This document shows positions 1 through 10,200 of a stretch of 64,000 nucleotides of DNA, piece by piece. The stretch comes from Actinacidiphila acididurans (GTDB lineage Bacteria; Actinomycetota; Actinomycetes; Streptomycetales; Streptomycetaceae). The number at the start of each line of letters is the position of its first letter. The stretch's first letter is position 1. The stretch lies in contig NZ_JADKYB010000025.1 of the NCBI RefSeq assembly GCF_016918855.1, positions 1 to 64,000 of the forward strand, in the 5' to 3' direction. A program made the position numbers and the translations under genes. Below the pieces are notes generated by a model, which made no database searches, was not told the DNA's origin, and was given only the letters and a program-made list of their open reading frames with translations.

Positions 1-98
1 CCGCGGCGGGGGCGGGGGATGAGGCCCCGGCCCGCGCGGCGGTGTCCTTTACGCTGCTGTGCGATCACGGCGCCCTGGCCGGCGGGGCACCGTACTTA

Positions 99-3000
99 TC
101 ACTGCGTCACGGTCCACACGAAGGTGGCCGTACCCGAGACGCCCGCGGTGTCCGTGGCCGTCACCGTCACCGTGTACGTGCCTGGGGTGCTGCCGGTGCC
201 GGAGACCGTGCCGTTCGACGCGATGGTGATGCCGGGTGGCAGGCCGGTCGCGGTGAAGGTGGGGGTCTGCGACGCGTTGGAGTCGACGGCCTGCATGGCG
301 AACGAGGCCGCTTTGCCCTTCGGGCTGCTGTAGCCGAAGGGGTTGACCACGCCGACCGTCTCCGCGCCCGGCACGCCGGAGTTCGCGGTGACGTTGGCGC
401 TGACCGCCGTGTTGGCCGGTGAGACGCCCGCGCCCGAGGCGCCTGCGGCGACCTGGCCGGTGAGCGTCTGGGCCAGGCTGGTCGAGCCGCTCAGCGGCAG
501 GCTGTTGGACGCGTCCCCGACCTTGATCGAGTACGTACCCGCTGCGGCCTCCCACTGGTTGTCCGCCGCCGACCACGAGGCCAGGCTGTGGACGGTGAGC
601 GGGAAGGTGACCGTGGCGCTCTGCCCCGGATTGAGCATGACGCGCTGGAAGCCGGCCAGTTGCTCCGGCGGGTCCGCGCTGGCGGCCGGATCTCCGACGT
701 AGAGCTGCGCCACGTCCGCGCCGGCCACCGACCCGGTGTTGGTGATCGTCGCGGTCACCGTCGCCTTGCCGTTGGCGTTGAAGGCACCGACGTTGAGGTT
801 GGAGAAGGCGAACTTCGTGTAGGACAGGCCGAAGCCGAACGGGAACGCGGGCGTGATGTTCTGCTGCTGGTACCAGCGGTATCCGATGTCCACGCCCTCG
901 CTGTAGGTCGGGCCGGTCGGGGTGCCCGGCCACTGGGCGGTGGTCTGGGCCGGGACCTGGCTCAGGCTGGCCGGGAAGGTGACCGGCAGCTTGCCGGACG
1001 GGTTCGCCGCGCCGAAGATCAGCGCGGCTGTGGCGGCGCCGGTCTCCCCGCCGCCGTACCAGTTCTCGAACACCCCGGCCACCGAGTTGATCCACGGCAT
1101 GATCACCGGCGAGCCGCTGTTGATCACCACGATGGTGTGCGGGTTGGCCGCGGCCACGTCCGTGATCATCGTCTCGTCCGCGCTGGACAGGTTCAGCGTG
1201 CTCAGGTCGCTCTCCTCGCCCTCCGGGGCGCTGACGTAGACGAGCGCGTAGGCCGCGGACTGGGCCGCGGCGACCGCTTGCGGGATGTCGGCGGTGCCGT
1301 TGTCGTCGCCCGCGGTGTAGGTGACCGTGACGTTCGGCCCGACCGCGTTCTGGACGCCGGTCAGCGGCCAGACCGTGTTCGAGCTGTTGACCCCACCGCT
1401 GCCACCGCCGCCGAGTTCGACGCCGGCGCCGCCGTCGGTGCCGATGACCGCGATCGTCTCCTTGGCGGTCGGGTTCGGGTTCAGCGGCAGCGTGCCGTTG
1501 TTCTTCAGCAGGACCGTGCCCTCTTCGCCGAGTTGCAGCGCGGTCTGCTGGTGCGCCGCGGTGGTGACGGTGGCGGACAGGGAGCCGCTCGCCGGGTTGT
1601 CGAACATGCCGAAGGCGAACATCTGGGTCAGGATCTGGGCCACCCGCGCGTTGACGATCGCCTGGCTCAGCGTGCCGTTGGAGAGGGCGGTGGTCACGCT
1701 GCTCGCGTTGGAGAACGGCATCGCTATGTTCATGCCGGCCTCGAGGGTCGCGACCGCGTTGCCGGCGCCGCCCCAGTCGGAGGTGACGAAGCCGTCGTAG
1801 TTCGCCTGCTGGTCGAGCCCGTTCTCCAGCAGGTCGGCGTTCTGGCAGGAGGAGGCGTTGTTGACCACGGCGTAGGAGCACATCATCGCGGCCGGGGACG
1901 ACTTCGCGATGGCGGACTGGAAGGGCGCCAGGTAGAGCTCCTCCAGCGCCTTCTGGCTGACCGTCTCGTTGTCGCCGCCGTTGGGGTACCGCTCCTGGTC
2001 GTAGGCCGCGACGTGCTTGACCATGGCCATCGTGCCCTGGCTCTGCATGCCGGTGACCTCGGCCGCGGTGATCTGGCCGGCCTCGAACGGGTCCTCGCCG
2101 TAGGTCTCGTAGGTCCGGCCCCAGCGCGGGTCACGGACCAGATTGGTCGTCGGGCCGAGCGAGACGTTCGCGCCCTTGCCGGCGAACTCGGCGCCCTTCG
2201 CGACGCCCTCCTGCTGGATCAGCGCCGTGTCGAAGGTCGCGGCGGCGTTCTCGCCGTCGGGGAAGGCCGTCACACCGCCGTTGCCGTCACCGACTCCGGA
2301 CGGCCCGTCCTCCATGTTCAGCGCCGGGATGCACAGATTGGGGATGGCGGGCACCTGGCCGATGTAGGACGAGGTGCCGTCGCCGGAGAGCAGGGACGCC
2401 TCCTCCGACTGGTTCATCGTGGTGAGCACCTGCTGGACCCGCTGGGCGACCGGCGCGGTGGAGCCGACCCACGGGCAGGTGCCGTTGCCGCCGTTGCCGT
2501 TGCCGCCGGTGACCGGGGCCACCGTGGTCAGGCCGTAGACCTGGAGCTCGAAGATCGAGTAGCCGAACGAGGTGGCGCGCGCGGTGCCGTTCATGCGGAC
2601 GTAGCGGTCGGTCACGGAGGCGGGGAACGTCTGGTTCCCGCCGGTACCGGTCGTGGTGGAGTAGATCGTGGTCCAGTTCGAGTTGTCGTTGGACACCTGG
2701 ACCTGGAACGCCTTGGCGTACGCGGCCTCCCACGAGATGCCCACGCTGCAGATCTGCTGTGCGGAACCGAGGTCGACCTCCAGCCATTGCGGGTCGGTGG
2801 CCGCGCTGGACCAGCGGCTGCCGGGGTCGCCGTCGGTGGCGTCGAACGCCGGGTAGGCAACCGCGTCCTGGGTCGAGGAGGCCGTGGTCGGCTCGTCAAG
2901 TGCGAGGTCCTGGGTGCCGCAGTACTCGGTCGGGCCGGGGCCTCCGGTGCCGCCCGAGCCCTGGGTGAAGGCCAGGTAGTGGAAGTTCCAGCCGTTGGAG

Positions 3001-4118
3001 TCCTGGTCGACGGTCAGTGTCTGCCGGCCGGCCGGCAGGGTCACGCTCGCGGTGACCGTGGTCCAGGTCTCGTAACCACCGGTGTTCGGAACGGCCACCG
3101 CCCCCGACAGATTGGCGCCGGAGGAGTCCGCGATGTGCAGCGCGTCGGCGGCCCCGTACGGCGAGGCCACCCGGAAACTGACCGTGTAGACACCGGCGGT
3201 GGCCACTTGGACGGTGTATTTGAACCACTGTCCGGCCGTGATCCAGCCCATGTCGTACGCGCCGCCGGCCGCACCGGTGTCCTGCGTGTCCGCGGTGCTC
3301 TCCAGGTCGACCCCGTCGGAACGGTAGCTGTTCGCGGTGCCGTTGGCGGCAGTGACGCTGTACGCCACACCCTGGCCGCCGGTGTCGTAGTTGGCCGCCT
3401 GGACCGTGCCGGGGACGGGGGCGGGCGTGCCGCCGTACGGCTGGTCGCCGCCCGAGCCGCCCGAGCCGTTGCCCGAGCCGAGGGTGAAGACCAGGTAGTG
3501 GAAGTTCCAGCCGTTGGAGTCCTGGTCGACGGTCAGTGTCTGCTGGCCGGCCGGCAGGGTCACGCTCGCGGTGACCGTGGTCCAGGTCTCGTAACCACCG
3601 GTGTTCGGAACGGCCACCGCCCCCGACAGATTGGTACCGGAGGAGTCGGCGATGTGCAGCGCGTCGGTGATCCCGTACGGCGAGGACACCCGGAAGGCGA
3701 CGCTGTACGTTCCGGCGGTCGTCACGTTGACCGTGTACTTGAACCACTGGGCCGGGGTGGTCCAGCCCATGTCGTACGCGCCGCCGGCCGCGGTGGTGTC
3801 CTGCGTGTCCGCGGTGGTCTCGAGGTCGACCCCGTCGGAACGGTAGCTGTTGGCACTGCCGTTGGCGGCGGTGACGCTGTACGCCACGCCCTGGCCGCCG
3901 GTGTCGTAGTTGGCCGCCTGGACCGTGCCGGGGACGGCGGCCGGGGTGCCGCCGAAGGGCGCGCTTCCGGCGGCGTAGGCCGGAAGTTGCGCGCCGACCA
4001 GTGACAGGGCGAACAGGGCGCCGACCACGAGGAGCGCGAGGAGCGTGGGGCGGCGGCGGGGTGGTCGCGGCCCGCGGCGCGCAGGCGCCGGCGGCCGCAG
4101 GACAGAGAGCAACGTCAT
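99..4118 (-). CDS. Secreted multimodular GH3 beta-glycosidase (two CBM6/35-like modules, F5/8C module, GH3, C-terminal Ig-like domain)
   Basis: Secreted glycoside hydrolase predicted to release sugars from plant beta-glucan, xylan or similar material. Translation from ATG 4118 (GAAGGGA ribosome site just upstream) gives 1339 residues; an in-frame ATG nine codons earlier lacks a good site. The order is: Arg/Pro-rich signal peptide (about 1-50, ending in AYAA); two near-identical 150-residue CBM6/35-like modules; an F5/8 type C (discoidin) module; the GH3 N-domain with nucleophile motif SDWGG (Asp781); the GH3 C-domain, with EGEESDL as a possible acid/base region; an FnIII-like domain; and a putative Ig domain ending in WTVTQ. 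The substrate cannot be read from sequence, and beta-glucosidase and beta-xylosidase are both possible. A 26-bp palindrome 316 bp upstream suggests LacI-family control. Confidence 0.9.
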   Translation of the reverse strand: MTLLSVLRPPAPARRGPRPPRRRPTLLALLVVGALFALSLVGAQLPAYAAGSAPFGGTPAAVPGTVQAANYDTGGQGVAYSVTAANGSANSYRSDGVDLETTADTQDTTAAGGAYDMGWTTPAQWFKYTVNVTTAGTYSVAFRVSSPYGITDALHIADSSGTNLSGAVAVPNTGGYETWTTVTASVTLPAGQQTLTVDQDSNGWNFHYLVFTLGSGNGSGGSGGDQPYGGTPAPVPGTVQAANYDTGGQGVAYSVTAANGTANSYRSDGVDLESTADTQDTGAAGGAYDMGWITAGQWFKYTVQVATAGVYTVSFRVASPYGAADALHIADSSGANLSGAVAVPNTGGYETWTTVTASVTLPAGRQTLTVDQDSNGWNFHYLAFTQGSGGTGGPGPTEYCGTQDLALDEPTTASSTQDAVAYPAFDATDGDPGSRWSSAATDPQWLEVDLGSAQQICSVGISWEAAYAKAFQVQVSNDNSNWTTIYSTTTGTGGNQTFPASVTDRYVRMNGTARATSFGYSIFELQVYGLTTVAPVTGGNGNGGNGTCPWVGSTAPVAQRVQQVLTTMNQSEEASLLSGDGTSSYIGQVPAIPNLCIPALNMEDGPSGVGDGNGGVTAFPDGENAAATFDTALIQQEGVAKGAEFAGKGANVSLGPTTNLVRDPRWGRTYETYGEDPFEAGQITAAEVTGMQSQGTMAMVKHVAAYDQERYPNGGDNETVSQKALEELYLAPFQSAIAKSSPAAMMCSYAVVNNASSCQNADLLENGLDQQANYDGFVTSDWGGAGNAVATLEAGMNIAMPFSNASSVTTALSNGTLSQAIVNARVAQILTQMFAFGMFDNPASGSLSATVTTAAHQQTALQLGEEGTVLLKNNGTLPLNPNPTAKETIAVIGTDGGAGVELGGGGSGGVNSSNTVWPLTGVQNAVGPNVTVTYTAGDDNGTADIPQAVAAAQSAAYALVYVSAPEGEESDLSTLNLSSADETMITDVAAANPHTIVVINSGSPVIMPWINSVAGVFENWYGGGETGAATAALIFGAANPSGKLPVTFPASLSQVPAQTTAQWPGTPTGPTYSEGVDIGYRWYQQQNITPAFPFGFGLSYTKFAFSNLNVGAFNANGKATVTATITNTGSVAGADVAQLYVGDPAASADPPEQLAGFQRVMLNPGQSATVTFPLTVHSLASWSAADNQWEAAAGTYSIKVGDASNSLPLSGSTSLAQTLTGQVAAGASGAGVSPANTAVSANVTANSGVPGAETVGVVNPFGYSSPKGKAASFAMQAVDSNASQTPTFTATGLPPGITIASNGTVSGTGSTPGTYTVTVTATDTAGVSGTATFVWTVTQ
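2971..3949. repeat. Tandem duplication encoding the two CBM modules
   Basis: Two copies of about 458 bp (2971-3428 and 3492-3949, period 521 bp) within the GH3 gene are nearly identical at DNA level, with only scattered substitutions. They encode the paired CBM6/35-like modules. The high identity implies recent duplication or ongoing gene conversion. Confidence 0.85.
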
Positions 4119-4433
4119 TGCGGTCCCTTCAGTTGCCCGAGTCATGTCTCAGGCACCAGGCCGCTCGGCCGGTCAGCGGAAGGGTCGGCGGGCCGGCCGG
4201 GGCCGGATCCTGTCCGCGCACGTCCGCGACGGCTCGTACTCGCGCGGCCGACGCGGGCGGCCGACTCGACCGGGCGCGGTTGACGCAGACTCCTTCCGCG
4301 GATGTCCGCGGCGGCGTGTCGGTGGTGCGGTGGTGGGGGGCGGGCATGGCGAACCGGGGCGCCGCGAGCGGCAGTTCGGCGCGCCGTGGGTCGTTTCGCC
4401 GACCGTCGAAAGTGTCCCCCGGGCAAGCCCAGA

Positions 4434-4459
4434 AGTCTTGGAGAGCGCTCTCCAAGACT
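4434..4459. promoter_or_regulatory. Perfect 26-bp palindrome, LacI/CebR-type operator
   Basis: The 26-bp segment equals its own reverse complement; its centre is TGGAGAGCGCTCTCCA. This resembles the CebR box TGGGAGCGCTCCCA but is longer and has a different half-site, so a related LacI-family sugar regulator is likely. It lies 316 bp before the GH3 start and 115 bp before the ATPase start. The rest of the 456-bp intergenic stretch 4119-4574 holds no gene that I can support; it is AT-rich only near 4532-4565. Confidence 0.7.
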
Positions 4460-4574
4460 GCGTCAAGCTTCTGCAACAGACGGACGAAGCCGATCATTGC
4501 GGCGCGTACGCAGGCGAGTGCCCGAAGATAGGGGTATGTTTTATAGAAATGTACTTCTCTATTTGGAGCAGCTC

Positions 4575-6047
4575 GTGGACAAGCCTGCCGAGATGTTCGA
4601 CCGGGATTACGAGTGGTCGGCGCTGAGCCGGTTCATCGCCGATCCTCAGCCGGGGGCGACCCTGGGTGTGGTCTCCGGGCGTCGCCGCCAAGGCAAGACG
4701 TTCCTGCTGGATGCCGCATGCCGGGCCGCCGGAGGGTTCTATTTCGGCGCGACCGAGGCCGCCGAAGCCGAGTCGCTACGGCGCATCAGCGCAGCGCTGA
4801 CCGCGCACGTCCGCCCCGCGAGCCCGTTCCACTTCGCCGACTGGGCAGAGGCCGTCGACGCTCTGCTCGCGCTCGGCGCCGAGCGGCCCGTCCCCGTGGT
4901 GATCGACGAGTTTCCGTACCTCGCCAAGGCCAACCCGGAGCTGCCCTCGATCATCCAGGAGGCCTTGCGGCCTCTGCGTGACCAGCGCACCGGCTCCCGT
5001 ACCCGACTGTTGCTGTGCGGCTCGGCGCTGTCCTTCATGGGGCGGCTGCTGTCCGGCAACGCGCCACTGCGCGGACGGGCGGGGCTGGAGTTGGTCGTCC
5101 GCCCCCTGGACCACCGCCTCGCTGCCGAGTTCTGGGGCATCACCGACCCTCACCTGGCCATGAAGGTGAACGCGATCGTGGGCGGCACTCCCGCCTACCG
5201 GCGCGAATTCGCCCGCGGCGACACGCCGAAGGGCCCGGACGACTTCGACGACTGGGTCGTCCGCACCGTGCTCAATCCCGAGACCCCGCTCTTCCGCGAG
5301 GCCCGCTACCTGCTGGCCGAAGAACCCGATCTCCGCGACACCGCCTTGTACCTGTCCGTCCTGGCCGCCGTCGCCGACGGCAACGCCACCCGCGGGGGCA
5401 TGGCCGGCTACCTGGAGCGCAAGGCCACGGACATCGCCCACCCCATCAACGTCCTCGAAGACGCGGGCCTGCTGTACCGGGACGCGGACGCCTTCCGCGA
5501 GAACCGGCCCACCTACCGCATCGCCGAGCCTCTGATCGGCTTCTACCACGCGATCATGCGACCGGTCTGGGACCAGCTCGAACGCCCCGGCAGTGCGCCA
5601 CGGGTCTGGCAGGCCAGCCGTCGCCGCTTCGTCAGCAATGTCCTCGGGCCCCATTTCGAACAGGTCTGCCGCGACTGGGCGCTGCATCACGCCGACCCCG
5701 AACTGCTGGGCGGTCTGCCCGCCCGCGTCGGACACGGCGTCGTCCACGACCCCAAGTCCCACACCGGCCACGAGGTTGATGTGGCAGTCATCGGAATCGC
5801 GGACAACAGCAAGCCACCGCTGCTGGCCATCGGAGAGGCCAAGTGGAACGACACCATGGGCGCTGCCCACATCGAACGTCTCCGGCACATCCGCGACCTC
5901 GTCACGCTGGCAGGCCGCTACGACACCACCGGCACTCGACTCATCTGCTTCAGCGGAGCCGGGTTCAACGAAAAGGCGCACGCCGCAGCAGCGGCCGACC
6001 CGGACATCCGGCTGATCGATCCGGCAACCCTCTACGGCCAGGTCTGA
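4575..6047 (+). CDS. ATP-binding protein with C-terminal DUF234/PD-(D/E)XK-like domain
   Basis: Archaeal-type P-loop ATPase of the AAA/DUF234 group, 490 residues. The Walker A motif is GRRRQGKT near the N-terminus, followed by a Walker B-like segment PVVIDEFPYL, a winged-helix middle region and a C-terminal segment with EVDVAVIG and GEAKW, which matches a restriction-nuclease-like (D...ExK) fold. I chose GTG 4575 because GGAG sits 6 nt upstream and the protein then starts VDKPAEMFDRDYEW, as expected for the family. An upstream ATG at 4536 would add AT-rich, rare-codon residues that look like promoter sequence (TATAGA at 4542-4547). The cellular role is unknown. The next gene, a PucR regulator, follows on the same strand. 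Confidence 0.8.
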   Translation: MDKPAEMFDRDYEWSALSRFIADPQPGATLGVVSGRRRQGKTFLLDAACRAAGGFYFGATEAAEAESLRRISAALTAHVRPASPFHFADWAEAVDALLALGAERPVPVVIDEFPYLAKANPELPSIIQEALRPLRDQRTGSRTRLLLCGSALSFMGRLLSGNAPLRGRAGLELVVRPLDHRLAAEFWGITDPHLAMKVNAIVGGTPAYRREFARGDTPKGPDDFDDWVVRTVLNPETPLFREARYLLAEEPDLRDTALYLSVLAAVADGNATRGGMAGYLERKATDIAHPINVLEDAGLLYRDADAFRENRPTYRIAEPLIGFYHAIMRPVWDQLERPGSAPRVWQASRRRFVSNVLGPHFEQVCRDWALHHADPELLGGLPARVGHGVVHDPKSHTGHEVDVAVIGIADNSKPPLLAIGEAKWNDTMGAAHIERLRHIRDLVTLAGRYDTTGTRLICFSGAGFNEKAHAAAAADPDIRLIDPATLYGQV

Positions 6048-6170
6048 CGTATGCCCAGGTGCTGGGGCACGTCCCGTATACCCGGTCCTGCGGGGGGCGG
6101 GCTCGTGCGGGCGGGGTGGGGTTCGGCATGCTGTCGGGGTCGGGATGGGCGTCGGGGGAGGAAGCGGGAG

Positions 6171-7235
6171 TTGGGGACCGGCGGAGCTGGGGCGGGGACG
6201 GGCGGGGAGGACGAGGCGTGGTGGGGGCGGGCGCTGGAGGAGGTGGGGCGGAGCGGGCGGCGGCTGCGGCGGGAGGAGTTGGAGGCGCTGCGGGATTACG
6301 GGGACCGGGCCGCGGAGAAGGGGCGGGGGCTTGCGGAGCTGGTCGACGAGAGGTTGGCCGGCGCCGGCCGGGTGTGGGCGGGGCAGCCGGTGGACGCGGC
6401 GTCGATGGCGGCGCTGCGGGCGGCCGTCGCCGCGCTCGCGGAGGGGCACAGCCGGGCCTATCGGGAGCGGCTGCGGCGGGAGGAGACCGGACGCCGGGAG
6501 TTCGTCGCGGACCTGCTGAGCAGCCGCAGCGACCTGGGACGGCTGGCCGAGCACGCGGAGCGGTTCGGGCTCAACCTGGCCTGCGCGCACGTCGTCGCGG
6601 TCGCCGAGGGCGACGGTTACGACCTGGACGACCCGCCGGTGCGCGCGCTGGAGCGGCAGTTGCTGGGCCGCTTCGGCGAGGAGGAGGTACTGCTGGCCGT
6701 CAAGCACGGGCGCCTGGTGTGCATCGTGCCGTCCGGGCCGGGTGAGGACACGGCGGTCAAGGCGTTCGCGGAACTGACCCAGGGGCGCCGGGTCGTGGTG
6801 GGCCGCCCGCACAGCGGCCCCAGCGGTGTCGTGCGCTCGTACGAGGAGGCGCGCACGGCCCTGGAGCAGGCCGCCCAGCTCGGTCTGCCGGGGCACCTGC
6901 TGCACGCGGCGGACCTGCTGGTGCTGCCCGTGCTGCTGCGCGACCGCGACGCGCTCGAGGACCTCGTGCGCAGCGTGCTGGGGCCGTTGCAGAACGCCCG
7001 GGGCGGGGCCGGACCACTGCTGGAGACGCTCACCGCCTACGCGGACTCGCGCTACGTCTCGGCGGAGGCGGCACGGCGGCTGGGGCTGAGCGTGCGGGCG
7101 CTGGCCTACCGCGTCGAGCGCGTCGTACGGCTCACCGGCTTGGATCCGGACGACGCGTTGCAGCGCTACACCTTGGAGACGGCGGTGTTCGGTGCGAGGC
7201 TGCTGGGCTGGCTCGACCACCCGCCGGTGACGTAG
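6171..7235 (+). CDS. PucR/CdaR-family helix-turn-helix regulator
   Basis: Predicted DNA-binding regulator of about 354 residues. An N-terminal helical region is followed by a GGDEF-like regulatory segment (around VVAVAEGDGY and EEEVLLAVKHGRLVCIV) and a C-terminal PucR-type HTH (TLTAYADSRYVSAEAARRLG then LSVRALAYRVERV). The start is uncertain. TTG 6171 has a GGGGGAGGAAG ribosome site 6 nt upstream and precedes protein-like sequence, whereas the earlier in-frame ATG 6051 would add a low-complexity Gly/Arg-rich leader without a ribosome site. The 3' end overlaps the end of the convergent DUF3686 ATPase gene by 70 bp. Target genes are not evident. Confidence 0.75.
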   Translation: MGTGGAGAGTGGEDEAWWGRALEEVGRSGRRLRREELEALRDYGDRAAEKGRGLAELVDERLAGAGRVWAGQPVDAASMAALRAAVAALAEGHSRAYRERLRREETGRREFVADLLSSRSDLGRLAEHAERFGLNLACAHVVAVAEGDGYDLDDPPVRALERQLLGRFGEEEVLLAVKHGRLVCIVPSGPGEDTAVKAFAELTQGRRVVVGRPHSGPSGVVRSYEEARTALEQAAQLGLPGHLLHAADLLVLPVLLRDRDALEDLVRSVLGPLQNARGGAGPLLETLTAYADSRYVSAEAARRLGLSVRALAYRVERVVRLTGLDPDDALQRYTLETAVFGARLLGWLDHPPVT

Positions 7236-10200
7236 CCCACGCACAGGGCACGCCAGCGGGCGGCCTGCTCGGGGGTGGCGCGGCCGCGCAGGTGGGCGAG
7301 CTTGAGCAGGTTGGCCTCGGCGGCGCCACCGAGGGTGCGCGCCTCGGCGAGGTAATGGTCGTCGATCAGGGCCTCGATGTCGGCCTCGCTCTGTGCCGGG
7401 TCGATCCGGGCGGCCAGCCGCGCCATGGTGCGGTAGGAGCCCTGGAGCTGGAACGGGGGTTCGGTGCGGTCGGCGTCCTCCTGGGCGGCGGAGGCGATGT
7501 AGGCGCCATTGACGGCGAGGACGGTGCGCTGGACGCGGCGCAGCCGGCTGAGCGTGGCCACGGCCCGGTCCAGTTCCGGTACGGCTCGGGTGAGCCGGTC
7601 GGGCTGGGCCGTGGGGTCGCCGTCGGCAAGGGCGATCAGCAGGCGCAGGTCGGCCGGGTCGGCGCCGGCGAGCGGGGCGAGCACCGGGTTGGCCGCGAGC
7701 GTGTTCTCCAGGAAGGAGAGCGCGAAGAGCTCCTGGTGGTGGGCGGTGAGCACCTCGCCGAGGTTCCAGACGTCGGCGCGGTTGGCGAGCATGTCCGGGA
7801 CGGCGAAGCGCTGCCCGTTCGCCGTGTGGGGATTGCCGGCCAGGCAGACCGCGAAGCGGCGTCCGCGCAGGTCGTAGGTGCGGGCGACGCCGTCGCTGAC
7901 CGCCTCGATGCGGCGCTGGGAGTCGCAGAGCGGGATGAACCGCTGCAGCAGTTCGGCGGAGACGTGCTGGATGTCGTCCACGTGCAGCAGTACGTTGCTG
8001 CCGGCTTCCAGGGCGAACACGATCTTCTCGACCTCGCGCCGGGCGGCGGCGTCCGGAGCCCGGTCCGGGTCGAGGGAGGTGGTGCCGGCGCCCAGTGCCG
8101 GGCCGTCGACCCGGACCATCAGCAGGCCGAGGCGGTCGGCGACGTACTCCAGCAGGGTGGTCTTGCCGTAGCCGGGCGGGGACAGGAGCAGCAGCAGGCC
8201 GCTGCGGTCGGTGCTCGCGGCGGTGTCGATCGTGCCGAGCTGCTTGGCCAGGCTGTCGCCGACGAGGGGCAGGTAGACCTGGTCGATGAGCTGGTTCCGC
8301 ACGAAGCCGTCCAGCGGGCGGGGCCGGTAATCATCCAGCCGCAGCCTGGCCCGTTCGGCGGCCAGGACCTCCGCGCGCCGCCGCTGGAAGGAGCGGAAGG
8401 CCGGGGCCCGTTCCTCGCGGAACACCCGGGCCCGGTACGGCAGGTCGTCGATGCGTACGGTCAGCTGCCCGTCGCGGATCCGGGAGTGGTCGCCGAGCAG
8501 GCCGGTGACGGTCTCGCCGACGGGGGCGGTGATCTCGTGGCGCGGCAGGTCCGGCGCGCACAGGTGGGCGACGGCCTCGGCGAGGCCGTCGTCGTCCCCT
8601 CGGGTGCCGGCGTACGCGCCCAGCCAGGCGGTGGCGAGCTGGTGGCGGGCGGGCAGGTCGCCGGCGAGCGCCTGAAGGTCGGCGGCGAGGGTGGGAGCGG
8701 CGTCGGTGTGCCGGAAACCGTCCAGGAGGGTGCGGGCGGCGGCGCCGGAGGCGAAGCCCTCGTGGGGGTCGGCGAGTTCGGCGGCCAGGTAGCCGCCCGC
8801 CCGCGGCGGCCGGGGCAGTCCGGCGCGGGCGTGGAACTCCTCGATCGCGTCGGAGAGTTCGGCCGCGAGATCGGTCAGCGGCTGCGTCGTCCCGCCGGAC
8901 CCGAACCGGTCGCGGGCCTGGGCGAGGGAGCGTGCGCGGCGCCGCCAGGCGGCCCGCTGGGGGTCGCCGGCGCCGTGGGCCCAGAACAGCTGTGCCGCGG
9001 CGCGTACGTCGGCCGGATGTTCCAGCAGCCCGGCGCCGGCCCGCAGCCGCAGCAGCGCGTCGAGGATGCGGGCGGCGTCGTGGTCGTGGACACCGCGCTC
9101 GTAGCCCTCCTCGTAGGCGCGCTCGGCGGCGCGGCGGACCTGGTCGAGCAGGAGGTCCTGGGTGAGCAGGGGGTCCTGGGCGAGGGTTTCCCGGGTGACG
9201 TCGGGGAGCAGGGCGGCGGCGAGGTATTCGGCGCGGTAGAGCGCCGGTGACTCGCTCACCAGGGGCTGGGTCCAGAACTCGCTGCCGGCCGGCAGCTCGG
9301 GCAGGTGGGCGGGGCGGCGGTAAGCGGTGCCGGTGACGAGGAAGGCGAGCTCGTCGCCCTCGGCACGCAGGGTGAGTTCGACGGGTTCGCGGCGGACCGC
9401 GAAGCGGTGGCGGCCCAGCCGGACGCCGGCGCCGCCGTCCTCGGACAGGTCGATACGGTCACGCAGGTCGCGCAGCGCGGTGCGTACGGCGCCGCGCAGC
9501 TCGTCCTCCAGTTCCTGGGCGCGCGTCCCGTCGTCGAGGCCGCGCAGTTCCCCGGCCGCCGCGCGCACCCGTACCGCCATCGGGTCGGCGGCCTCGGCGG
9601 CGTGGATGTCGGCGGCGGAGGCCAGTGCGGTGAGCCGGCGGCGCAGGGTGTCCAGGGCGCGCCGCGCGGAGGCCGTGATGCGGTCGGCGCGGGCGGCGGC
9701 CTCGTCCAGCAGGCTCTGGCGGCGGGTGGCGAAGGACTGCCGGATCTCCTCGCGGCGCAGCTCCAGGTCGGCGGCGAGGTCCTCGGCCTCGGCGAAGCGG
9801 GCCTCCAGCGCGTCGACCCGCAGCAGCAGCCGGGCGAGGTGGTCGTCGCAGGCGGCGGGGCTGTCGGCGGCGGCCAGAGCGGCGGCGGTCGCCTGGACGA
9901 GCAGGGCGGACTCCGCCGCGTGGGCGGCGCGGTGCTCGGCGTCGAGCAGGGCGCGGCGGCGGTTGGCCAGGATCGCGCGGGCGCGGTTGACGGCCGCCAG
10001 GACTTCGCCGATGGCCAGCAGCACGGCCGTTCCCATGGCCGGGTCCGCGGCGACCGCGCCGGTGACCAGGTCGTTCACGGTCATCAGGGCGTCGGCCTGC
10101 GCGGTGAGCCGGTCGGCCAGCTGTGCGGCCTCGGCGGCGGTGGGGACGGTCTCCGCGTCCTCGGCGGCGCCTTGGGCGGCGGCCAGCGGGGCGGCGAAGG

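Noticed and set aside
588..4004. 1138-residue plus-strand open frame across the GH3 gene
   Set aside because: It is antisense to a clear GH3 enzyme, has Arg/Gly/Val-rich composition with no recognisable domain, and arises from the high third-position GC.
4536..4574. ATG 4536 as start of the DUF234-type ATPase
   Set aside because: It adds 13 residues with AT-rich rare codons over a promoter-like segment; GTG 4575 has a well-spaced GGAG and the family-like N-terminus.
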